Shown here one piece after another: positions 16,415 through 25,128 of a DNA stretch of 44,615 nt. The position numbers and the translations under genes are program-made. The DNA comes from JAXGMQ01 sp964613055 (GTDB taxonomy: Bacteria > Caldisericota > Caldisericia > JAAYUI01), in contig CAZTGD010000016.1 of NCBI GenBank assembly GCA_964613055.1, positions 1 to 44,615 of the forward strand, written 5' to 3'. Position 1 is the stretch's first letter; each line of letters begins with the position of its first letter. Below the pieces are notes generated by a model. That model saw only the letters and a program-made list of their open reading frames with translations. It was not told where the DNA came from and ran no database searches.

Positions 16415-19400
16415 ATGAAGAAGTTACTATCAACTATTCTAACACTTTTAATGGCTATATCGACTCTATATATGGCTATCCCAGTCGATTCAGTAAAAGC
16501 CGTGACTGAAAACAAACTCGTATCCGTTACCAGATGGATACCACTTGGTTACGACAGACAGGGTAATACTCTCCAGCGTGGAAACCAGGTTCCATGGCAA
16601 AGGGGTAGTACCTGGTGGGGGCGCGCGGGTCATGCCATGCCTGCCACACCAGAATACTGGTCAGTCGTGTATCTTACTGTTGTTCCATCCGGGGGCAGTT
16701 CGACCGAAAAAGACAAGGTGTGTTGTATTCTTGATTCAAATGGAAGGGTTTGGTTTGATTCAGATGGATATTTCCACAACCCCTACGAAAGAGACACACC
16801 CGATCCACCTGGAGAGTGTCATGAAAGCAATTTCAAACAGGATACAATATCCTCAAACAACACTATGGGGCCCTATGCTGTTGGTGATTATGCAAATTTC
16901 TTCCATGATGAGGGTTACTGGTTTACTGACCTGGGTCATGTAAACGGTCCATACTCATTCCCACACGACTTCTCGGGCAGGTGTATGAAGATAGGCAGTG
17001 TAGATCTGAATGGGAATGGCAGTGCCCTTATCATGGCAGATGTTATCAGGGCAAACTGCGATCCCAGCATCCGCTTCAACATCTCAGTAGAGACCGATCT
17101 CTGGGAAGGAATGATTCCCTCGGTCACTGCCGCCGCCATCTACAACCCAAATGAACCGACAAAGAGTAATGCACAGCGCATACAGAAGTCCACGGTCCTT
17201 GGAGCAAAATCTGGAGATTTCCAGGTTCCAGCAACCACATTCCACAACATCAGCCCAGAATACAGAGGCTGGCTGGGTGTTGAGATATTCAGGGATAATG
17301 GTGTAAACAACATCAACAACGCCACTGGTTCATGCTTTGAGCAGAACCTTTCTGATGACTACAAAGCCGCAGAGTCCTGCGAAGCGTTCGTTGGAGCATC
17401 CGCAACGGGCATCTCCGATACAGACACTGGACTTCCGCTTACAATCTTTCATCCCGATTTCTACTATCATGATGAGGGTGGTGTTGGTTATGGATGCAGT
17501 GAAGCCATATACAGGAATATCAATACCGGCCAAGATCCCTTCGGTAACGAGATCGTAAATAACGGTGATATCAGGATGACAACGATCACCGTTCATTCTG
17601 GTGGTTCAATTATAACTTTCGATGCGGGAACAGTGGTAACATCTGGAGATACAGACGTCGGATTCATCCTTTCACCCTTCTCCAACACTGGATATTACGA
17701 TGCTGATTTGGATACAGAGTTTGACGAGAATGAATGGATATACTACGATGGTGATGGCTCAGGAGACGTTACAGCTGGTGACACCCGACTGTCTAACGTT
17801 TCAAGATCAGGCAAGGTCTACTACTGTGGAAGTATCGTTGCTGGACCTGAGATCTACATCGAAGAGTTTCGAGTGAGTGGGTTTACCCTTGGGAGAAACG
17901 GAAATCCAAGAGCCCTGGACATCGAGATCCTTCCAGGAGAAGCGCCCATCAGCATTGCTGTCGACAGGGAGTTCCAGGTCGAACAGACCTCATCGGTAAC
18001 CGTGACAATGGATCCTCCACCAGACGAGGACACCAATAACAAAGCATTTGTTGTCCTCACAGATGCGTCTGGATTGAGGAATGTCGCAGGTCAGATAACC
18101 TACAATCACCCGACCGTACAGGTCCAGATAACTCCATATGAAGGCTCCTGTGATGAGTGGGGTATAATTCACCCATACACGATCGAGGTCTATTACGAGA
18201 AGGGTACAGGCAATCCATCTGATCTGGGTTGGGGTGGACCACCAGATGGTCGATATGGCTACTGGGAAATTCCATCACCAGATATACTCTCCAATTACAA
18301 TATCAATAATAACTATGACTGCTACTATGTTGGTGAGTTTGATATCAAACCAGAACCGATCGATTTCGACTGTAATGTGGAGTGCCTGACAAACATCAGC
18401 AGTAGATTCCCAAACATGACACTGACACTCAAGGACTGGGACAACGAGTATGATGTCAATGATCCCAACAGTGTACCAATCTCAACAATCCACTCCGCAG
18501 GTGACATCATAGCCACATACAACGCCAATGGGGCAGGGGTTGAATGGATGTTCACCGCTGGTGATGGTGCAAACAGATACATCGTGCAGGTGAACGACAA
18601 TGGCAGTTTCCTTTACTGGGAATGGGCAGACAACCAGAGTCCAACACCCGGCTTGGGAGCGATCGGTGCGATTGACCCAGAGGATATGATCATTGGACCT
18701 GCTGAAGTAAACAGCTCCAGCGAGGATTTCGAAGACCTCGATTGCTCCGAACGCTTTGTCGAATGTGACATATGCAGTTCAGGATTCCCATACGAAATGG
18801 GTGTCGTCACAAAGGGTGACAGCTGGGGTCCATTCAACGGAACCGACTATCCACTCATCGAAACGTATGGCGTACCTGCGTTTGTTTCAACATACAAAAC
18901 ATCACCTTGGGCAGAGAGCGGTGGTCTGGTTCAGGTAGCCGTATACCCCAGGAACTCCTCAAGCAATCTCAGGGTAAGAGTGCATACAACTAACGCTATC
19001 TGGGACTACAATAGCTCAATCACCCACCCACCATATTTTGTAACATCATCAGCAGTAGGAACTGATTACTGCGGTGAATTTATCATAGGCAGAGACTCCA
19101 GTAGCACTGGTTCTGGAAGTGGTTCTGGTGGTAGCTCTGGTGGGGGAGGCTCTGGTGGAGGTGCAGGCGGGAACATAACAGATGCCTACATCAACTTCAT
19201 CGAATTCAGGGTTATCGATCACTCACTGCAGTATTCAAACGTCAATTATACAGCGGGATCGAATCCACTGTCACCCTTTGACTCACCAACACCACAGATT
19301 CAAACACCCTACGATCCAATCTGTTATGATCTCGTTCGAGAATTCAGGTGCTATCCGGGCGGGCAAACACATCCGCTTCGAATCAGAGGCACACAGATGG

Positions 19401-22400
19401 GTGACGGCAGAAGCGCTTATCCGGCAATATGGGCAAACAAATATGTTAAGCTTGGTACAGAGTTTACACCACTTACTGACTACGGCATATACTTCATGCT
19501 CGTGGATGGAACGGGTTCCTCTCTTTCGTTCACAGCAACCGACAGCGACCACAAGATTAGACGTATAGAAGTTGAAGGTCCCTTCAAAACTCCAGTTCTC
19601 CCGATGGACTATGAGGACAACGAGTACAATGGTCTGCGTGGATGCCCAGTCAGGTATGATTATTCAGGCAGAATAATCGTTGATACGACGAATTGGAATG
19701 ACTATGAAATTGCTCCCGATGACTACACACGCGTTATCAATCCAGGTCTGCAAGACAGCTACACATATTCCAGCTCCAACCAGCGACTTGCCCAGAACAG
19801 AGACCTGGACTACTCGATGGTTCAAGGTTCAGTGTTTGTGTTTGATGAGCTGATCCCCGTGGACGTGGGGGTTCTGTCAATTGAGGTAGAACTTGCCAAT
19901 GGTACCCGAAGGAAATGGGAGGACTGCTGTCAGGAGTATCGAATTGTAGGCATCCCAGTACACGCACTCCACATAGAAGGTGCGGCAACCAGCATCGGTC
20001 TCGGCACAGACAATATCGTTGATGTGAAGATAACCGAGGAGTTGGACATTCAGCAGTATGCTGAGTGCAACGATGCCCTGGTTTTTGCCTGGCAGGACAG
20101 GGGCATAAGGACCAATGACGGTTCCAGCCTCTTTGAGGGTGCAGGTGATGGCTGGATAACGGGTAGCCCGTCCTCCTCCTATGGTTCGGGTTCAAGTGGC
20201 TCATACTCCAGATACGATGACATAAACGGTGACGGTCGCATCTCCTTTGATGCATACGAGACTGAGTTGATAGGTTCATACAACATATCATCTAACACAT
20301 GGGTTGGTGGTATCATCGATGCAAGGACATACCAGCGGAACAACGGTCGTTACATGTTCGACATGAGTGAGGATAACGGCTGTAGCATCGAGGACTTTGG
20401 TTGGGACTTTGACGGTGACCATATCATCAGCGATGAAGAGCGATTGCCCGTTCACCTTACAGCTTATAAGTATGGTGATGATAATAATGACAGGAGCTTC
20501 GCCCCATTGTGGCAGGTGCCTGGGAACAACAAGTATTTCTCTCATGAGGTGTACGTTGCAGGAGAGATAACCATGCAACCGATGCCCGGTGGAGGTATCC
20601 CAAAGGATCCCAACATAACAGTGAACGTTAATCCACCCATCCTTACTGCGGGTGTTTCACCCGAGATGATCAATCCCGACAGCCCACTGACTCTAACCAT
20701 TACCGATGACAGCGGCAGACCAGTTGATCTCACAAAAAACGGCACACTTTCAAACGAAGAGGCTATGAACTACATCACCCAGAAGAGACCTGACAAGGTG
20801 AGTGAGTATTACTGGACAACCACTTCCCTGGCAAACGATGATGACACAGTCTCAAACAACCAAGCGCTTTTTGGTTTCTCACCCATTAAATATGACTTCT
20901 CGAAGGCGCGTGAGGGAATTTATAAATTCGAGGGATTCGTGGCAAATGATGAGGGTGAGATAAATTTGAAGGTGGTTACACCTGATTACAACGGCTGGGG
21001 CAACGGTTCAGTCAAGATTGGCAAACCATCCGTGAGTTTTGAGATAACAAACCTCGAATCCGATCACCAGGTTACAATGAAGTATCCTGAGGATGATAAA
21101 GCAACACTCACAGCGCTTGACCAGAGGATTTACAAGGTGAAAGCAATAGTAAGAGATGCTGAGGGGAACCTGATAAAGGGTATATCAAACCTGCCCGGCA
21201 AGATGGGTTCGGCCACTGACTTCACTCGCTTTACACCATTCATGGTCAAATCTGGAGTCGTTGATGAGAATCAACCTGCTTCGTACAATCACCTTGCGGT
21301 ATCTGTAACAGACGATGTCACTCCCAATATGAACAGCATTGCTCCAATGAATATGTACTATAAAACTGGTACTGAGATGGACGGAATGCATATGGACCTT
21401 GATAAGTGGGGTACCGGTTGTATCTACAACTCAAAGATGGCGGGTAACTACTACGTGGCTGACTTCAATGGTGACAGCATGATTGATTACAAGGACTCTC
21501 TAAACATAGACAAAAACGGTTCTGCCACATTCTATGTGTTTACCGATTCCGAGTTCGGTCTTGGAGGATTTGTCGGTGCCAACAAAGCAACTGTTGTCAA
21601 AGGAGATGTCGCTGGAGACACCCCGCGTTCACAGTCAGTCTCATTCAATCCACTTCTGCGTTATGCACCAGATGGCAAGTTTGCCCTTGACTGGGACACA
21701 CCTGCCGAAACGTATCTACCCATCAAGAGACCATCGATTCGAATTTATGAAGACAAGACAGGACAGGAGTGGGGTTCTGAGTTCTTGAGTGCCTCTAACT
21801 ACGACCTTGTCAACAAGGCAGACAACGTGCTTGTTGTGAAGGTATCACCCAGTTCACCGCTTGAAACTGACCCAATTGAGGAAGGTTCGATAATCGAGTT
21901 GTCTTCGGTTAACTCCAGCAAGAGCGTGACTGAGGAGACCAAGAGGGATCCAGAGAACAGCACCAATACATACGCAAAGATACACTTTGAACCGAGGGTG
22001 ATAGGAGAATCAAACGTCAAATTGAAGTACAAAGCAAGCTCTGCCTTTACAGAGGAGATGATTGAATCAGACGAAGTGCTCACTTTTGATACTGTAAAGG
22101 GTGCAGTGCTTGACGTTGTCTATTCGGGCGTATTCTACCCGGGACTCATAAAGACTGTTTCTGTAAACGTAGAGATTGCTGGCTCATTCGGCAAACCGCT
22201 TATAGATGTGCCGGTTTCCCTTACAGGCGCGGGTGTAAACATGCAGGCAAACACAAACGCCGAGGGACAGGCAGAGTTTGATGTGCTTCCAACAAAACCT
22301 GGCAAGATAGAGATCAGACTGCTTGGTGAATATAAGGCAGTCAATCCTGAAGTGATAGATGTAATCTCATCATCTCAAGCACCGACTATTCAGCTTGAGG

Positions 22401-23245
22401 AATTTGATCAGTTAACAAGAGAATCTGAGATGACTATAGCTGGAAAGACCTCACCAGATGCAACCCTGTCGATGAACAACAAACCCATAAGCATTTCAGC
22501 GGATGGTTCCTTCTACCTGAATGTTACTCTCAGCGAGGGAGAAAACGCATTCGAAATCGTTGCCTACAATCCTATTGGCACAAAGGCAGAGAAAACAATT
22601 ATCATCACTAGAGACACTCAGCCACCCGTCATCACAGCCAATCCACCGTTGAAGAAGGATCTGGTTGATGCTACTGAAGCTGTTGTATCGATTGAGCTAA
22701 ATGAGGATGCAGAAGTGACTATCGATAATGAAACGTACAACCTGAAAGAGGGAGTAAACGAAATCACAATACCCATCGGGGACGGAGATAATGAGTTATT
22801 AATCAACGCATCCGATGCTTTGGGCAACTCATCATCAACGACTCTGCACATTAAAAGCTATAGACTAAGAACCATAATATTGAAGATTGACAACCCCATC
22901 ATGCTTGTTGATGGAGAAGTCACAATACTGGATACTGCACCTTACATCTCATCAGCTAACAGAACCCTCGTACCAGTGCGCGCTATTTCACAGTCATTTG
23001 GCGCTGATGTTGGTTGGGATCAGACAGCCAGAAGGGTAACCGTGAAGCTCGATGATATCGATCTCTCTATGGTTATAGGCAGTGACACCGCTGTTCTAAA
23101 TGGTGAGTTTATCGAGATTGACCAGCCACCAGAGATTGTCAATGGCAGAACAATGGTACCATTCAGATTTATCGCTGAGTCTCTCGGTGCTGAGGTTGCG
23201 TGGAACGCTTCAGACAGAGAGATAACGATGACTCGATACTACTGA
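16415..23245 (+). CDS. Giant secreted protein with EF-hand-like loops and C-terminal stalk module
   Basis: A 2276-residue exported protein. The start ATG has AGGAG upstream and opens a signal peptide (MKKLLSTILTLLMAISTLY). The long body is rich in Tyr, Asp, Asn and Gly and I cannot assign most of it. Several DxDxDG-like calcium loops resemble dockerin/EF-hand sites: near residues 429-457 (YYDGDGSGDVTAGD), 1268 (DINGDGRISFDAYE), 1330 (FDGDHIISDEE) and 1684 (DFNGDSMIDYKD). A Gly/Ser linker spans about 897-917. A bacterial Ig-like domain lies at about 2010-2070 (GKTSPDA to IIITRD). The C-terminus (about 2150-2276) is a copper-amine-oxidase-N-like stalk with GRTMVPFRFIAESLGAE. A surface fibre, adhesin or S-layer-like component is inference. 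Two hairpins follow. Confidence 0.85.
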   Translation: MKKLLSTILTLLMAISTLYMAIPVDSVKAVTENKLVSVTRWIPLGYDRQGNTLQRGNQVPWQRGSTWWGRAGHAMPATPEYWSVVYLTVVPSGGSSTEKDKVCCILDSNGRVWFDSDGYFHNPYERDTPDPPGECHESNFKQDTISSNNTMGPYAVGDYANFFHDEGYWFTDLGHVNGPYSFPHDFSGRCMKIGSVDLNGNGSALIMADVIRANCDPSIRFNISVETDLWEGMIPSVTAAAIYNPNEPTKSNAQRIQKSTVLGAKSGDFQVPATTFHNISPEYRGWLGVEIFRDNGVNNINNATGSCFEQNLSDDYKAAESCEAFVGASATGISDTDTGLPLTIFHPDFYYHDEGGVGYGCSEAIYRNINTGQDPFGNEIVNNGDIRMTTITVHSGGSIITFDAGTVVTSGDTDVGFILSPFSNTGYYDADLDTEFDENEWIYYDGDGSGDVTAGDTRLSNVSRSGKVYYCGSIVAGPEIYIEEFRVSGFTLGRNGNPRALDIEILPGEAPISIAVDREFQVEQTSSVTVTMDPPPDEDTNNKAFVVLTDASGLRNVAGQITYNHPTVQVQITPYEGSCDEWGIIHPYTIEVYYEKGTGNPSDLGWGGPPDGRYGYWEIPSPDILSNYNINNNYDCYYVGEFDIKPEPIDFDCNVECLTNISSRFPNMTLTLKDWDNEYDVNDPNSVPISTIHSAGDIIATYNANGAGVEWMFTAGDGANRYIVQVNDNGSFLYWEWADNQSPTPGLGAIGAIDPEDMIIGPAEVNSSSEDFEDLDCSERFVECDICSSGFPYEMGVVTKGDSWGPFNGTDYPLIETYGVPAFVSTYKTSPWAESGGLVQVAVYPRNSSSNLRVRVHTTNAIWDYNSSITHPPYFVTSSAVGTDYCGEFIIGRDSSSTGSGSGSGGSSGGGGSGGGAGGNITDAYINFIEFRVIDHSLQYSNVNYTAGSNPLSPFDSPTPQIQTPYDPICYDLVREFRCYPGGQTHPLRIRGTQMGDGRSAYPAIWANKYVKLGTEFTPLTDYGIYFMLVDGTGSSLSFTATDSDHKIRRIEVEGPFKTPVLPMDYEDNEYNGLRGCPVRYDYSGRIIVDTTNWNDYEIAPDDYTRVINPGLQDSYTYSSSNQRLAQNRDLDYSMVQGSVFVFDELIPVDVGVLSIEVELANGTRRKWEDCCQEYRIVGIPVHALHIEGAATSIGLGTDNIVDVKITEELDIQQYAECNDALVFAWQDRGIRTNDGSSLFEGAGDGWITGSPSSSYGSGSSGSYSRYDDINGDGRISFDAYETELIGSYNISSNTWVGGIIDARTYQRNNGRYMFDMSEDNGCSIEDFGWDFDGDHIISDEERLPVHLTAYKYGDDNNDRSFAPLWQVPGNNKYFSHEVYVAGEITMQPMPGGGIPKDPNITVNVNPPILTAGVSPEMINPDSPLTLTITDDSGRPVDLTKNGTLSNEEAMNYITQKRPDKVSEYYWTTTSLANDDDTVSNNQALFGFSPIKYDFSKAREGIYKFEGFVANDEGEINLKVVTPDYNGWGNGSVKIGKPSVSFEITNLESDHQVTMKYPEDDKATLTALDQRIYKVKAIVRDAEGNLIKGISNLPGKMGSATDFTRFTPFMVKSGVVDENQPASYNHLAVSVTDDVTPNMNSIAPMNMYYKTGTEMDGMHMDLDKWGTGCIYNSKMAGNYYVADFNGDSMIDYKDSLNIDKNGSATFYVFTDSEFGLGGFVGANKATVVKGDVAGDTPRSQSVSFNPLLRYAPDGKFALDWDTPAETYLPIKRPSIRIYEDKTGQEWGSEFLSASNYDLVNKADNVLVVKVSPSSPLETDPIEEGSIIELSSVNSSKSVTEETKRDPENSTNTYAKIHFEPRVIGESNVKLKYKASSAFTEEMIESDEVLTFDTVKGAVLDVVYSGVFYPGLIKTVSVNVEIAGSFGKPLIDVPVSLTGAGVNMQANTNAEGQAEFDVLPTKPGKIEIRLLGEYKAVNPEVIDVISSSQAPTIQLEEFDQLTRESEMTIAGKTSPDATLSMNNKPISISADGSFYLNVTLSEGENAFEIVAYNPIGTKAEKTIIITRDTQPPVITANPPLKKDLVDATEAVVSIELNEDAEVTIDNETYNLKEGVNEITIPIGDGDNELLINASDALGNSSSTTLHIKSYRLRTIILKIDNPIMLVDGEVTILDTAPYISSANRTLVPVRAISQSFGADVGWDQTARRVTVKLDDIDLSMVIGSDTAVLNGEFIEIDQPPEIVNGRTMVPFRFIAESLGAEVAWNASDREITMTRYY

Positions 23246-23272
23246 TATACTCAAACGGGTACTATACATTTT

Positions 23273-23295
23273 GTTGTCCCAAGTCGGACAACTTT
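23273..23295 (+). terminator. Terminator-like hairpin after the giant gene
   Basis: GTTGTCC (23273-23279) pairs with GGACAAC (23286-23292), followed by TTTG. This is the first of two tandem hairpins. Confidence 0.55.
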
Positions 23296-23307
23296 GATTG
23301 AACTAGT

Positions 23308-23340
23308 GAAAGAATCCCTGCCTAATGCAGGGATTCTTTC
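23308..23340 (+). terminator. Long terminator-like hairpin
   Basis: A perfect 14-bp stem GAAAGAATCCCTGC (23308-23321) / GCAGGGATTCTTTC (23327-23340) with loop CTAAT. No separate T-tract follows; the 3' arm itself is T-rich. Confidence 0.65.
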
Positions 23341-23374
23341 ATATTATCGACTTGTCTAGAATTGATCCTTCAGT

Positions 23375-23402
23375 TTGCATATGATTTCATTATCAGTATA
23401 AT
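23375..23402 (+). promoter_or_regulatory. Leaderless-type promoter of the FGGY kinase
   Basis: A perfect TATAAT (23397-23402) ends 6 nt before ATG 23409; TTGCAT (23375-23380), 16 bp upstream, is a modest -35. Confidence 0.6.
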
Positions 23403-23408
23403 TAGACC

Positions 23409-25022
23409 ATGGCACGAATACTCCTTGGTTTGGCGTTTGGCGCACAGGATGTCAAGGCAGTTGCCATTGACATAAACACCGGTATCATGGTTGGTCACGT
23501 AACGGAAGCATATCAGATTGGAGTCATCACCGGCAAACTACCCAACTGCACTAAGATACCTTCAACTTTTGTACTCGCTGATCCCGCTTCATGGATAATG
23601 TCTATGTCAAAAGTCGTCAATAGGTTGATGGATGAAACGGGTATCCCGGCGTCAGAGATCATCTCTCTGGGTGTTTCAATGGACAGCTGTGTTGTTTTAC
23701 CCACTGATTCCTTGGGTATACCTTTATGCATGAAAGAGAACCTTGCGGGGAAACCACATGCATGGCCCAAGTATACCACACATCTAGGAGCAATCAGCCA
23801 GGCAGAGCGTTTGACGGAAATTGCCCGTGATCGTGGGGAACCGTTCCTTGAACACACAGGCAACCGCGTCAGCTCCGAGTGGCTATGGCCTCGTCTGCTT
23901 GAGATAATTGAGGACTCACCTGATGTTGCCGCAGAAACCGAATGGTTTATTGAAGGAAGTGATTGGATTGTGTGGCAGTTGACCGGCAGACAGATAAGGA
24001 ACAGGTGCTCTGCTGGTTACAAAGGATGTTATGTCGAAGATGTCGGCTATCCAAGTGGGAGTTTCTTTGAGAGTATCTCCTTTGACTTTGCAAGTATCGC
24101 AGAGAAAATAAAAATAATTGAAGTAATACCCCCCGGTCGAAAAGTCGGCGGTCTCATACCTGATGCTTCAAAGAAACTTGGTCTGAAACCAGGGCTACCG
24201 GTTGGAGCAGGAGTCATATCAAGTCATGTTGGAGTTGCTGGTTGTGGTGTTTATGAACCAGATGTACTTACTTTAATTTTTGGTGACTCAACAGCTCAGA
24301 TGATTATGAGCGATGAGGAGAAGATATTTGAGGGCTATTCCTGTTGCGTCAGAGACGGCATCATCGACGGTTTCTGGGGATTTGAGGCTGGTCAGCCCGG
24401 TACTGGTTCAACCTTTAAGTGGTTTACAGACATCCTAGCCCCATCTGAATTGACACAGAGAGCCCATCAAGCGGATGTTGACAAGAAGGTCATTCTTGAC
24501 AGATGGCTGTCAGAGGTAAAACCAGGCTCCGGTGGTCTTCTTTCACTTGATTGGTTCGATGGTAATAAAAGCGTGCTCTTCAACCCATATCTTCGGGGTA
24601 TTATGTCTGGCTTGAATCTTAAAACAACACCATCGGAGATATACAAATCGATTGTTGAAGCGACAGCCTTTGGAACAAGGAGAATCATTGACGCCTTTGA
24701 AGATGGTGGTTTGAGGATAAAGAAGATTGTTGCCACCGGAACTCTCCCCTTCGAATCACCGACAGCATTGCAGATCTACTCTGATATAACCGGATACACA
24801 ATTGAAGTGCCGGACACTCCAGAGGCGGTTGCACGTGGAACCGCTATTATCGGAGCAATGTCGGTTGATATGTCCAAACTTGGTTACAAGAATAGGGAAG
24901 AATACTTCGAAGCAATGAAGCCCCCCAAACACGATCTTTTTGAACCAAATCAGACAAATGCAGACGTCTACATGCCAATCTATGATCGTTACAAGGAGAT
25001 GTACGATACGTTTGGTCACTAA
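23409..25022 (+). CDS. FGGY-family carbohydrate kinase, ribulokinase-like
   Basis: A 537-residue sugar kinase of the FGGY family, close in length to L-ribulokinases (about 560). AraB-type features include NLAGKPHAWPKYTTHLGA, RGEPFLEHTGNRVSSEWLWP, SDWIVWQLTGRQIRN with CSAGYKG, and the C-terminal GG...KKIVATGTLPFESPTALQIYSDITG ATP-site region (normally GGG/GG-x-x-x-S/N). The expected reaction is ATP-dependent phosphorylation of L-ribulose or a related ketopentose. The nucleotide-site phrase 'ATGTLPFES' departs from the usual GG-x-x-x-K/R-N. No arabinose or other pentose genes lie nearby, so the substrate remains open. It begins without a leader and ends convergently with the 1360-residue secreted protein gene. 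Confidence 0.85.
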   Translation: MARILLGLAFGAQDVKAVAIDINTGIMVGHVTEAYQIGVITGKLPNCTKIPSTFVLADPASWIMSMSKVVNRLMDETGIPASEIISLGVSMDSCVVLPTDSLGIPLCMKENLAGKPHAWPKYTTHLGAISQAERLTEIARDRGEPFLEHTGNRVSSEWLWPRLLEIIEDSPDVAAETEWFIEGSDWIVWQLTGRQIRNRCSAGYKGCYVEDVGYPSGSFFESISFDFASIAEKIKIIEVIPPGRKVGGLIPDASKKLGLKPGLPVGAGVISSHVGVAGCGVYEPDVLTLIFGDSTAQMIMSDEEKIFEGYSCCVRDGIIDGFWGFEAGQPGTGSTFKWFTDILAPSELTQRAHQADVDKKVILDRWLSEVKPGSGGLLSLDWFDGNKSVLFNPYLRGIMSGLNLKTTPSEIYKSIVEATAFGTRRIIDAFEDGGLRIKKIVATGTLPFESPTALQIYSDITGYTIEVPDTPEAVARGTAIIGAMSVDMSKLGYKNREEYFEAMKPPKHDLFEPNQTNADVYMPIYDRYKEMYDTFGH

Positions 25023-25076
25023 ATGATTTTTGTCATTCAATTTTCTCAGGTGTAATAAATTGGTACCAAAAAATGA

Positions 25077-25110
25077 GAAACCCCAACCAACATTATTGGC
25101 CAGGGGTTTC
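25077..25110. terminator. Bidirectional terminator between convergent genes
   Basis: GAAACCCC (25077-25084) pairs with GGGGTTTC (25103-25110), with an inner CCAA/TTGG helix. On the minus strand it runs into TCATTTTTT, on the plus strand into TTCAGGTTTT, so it suits the minus-strand gene best. Confidence 0.8.
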
Positions 25111-25128
25111 TTCAGGTTTTCAAACTAA

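Noticed and set aside
19737..20291. A 184-codon minus-strand ORF inside the giant secreted gene
   Set aside because: It is a His/Arg/Pro-rich antisense shadow with no start signal, within a continuous plus-strand gene.
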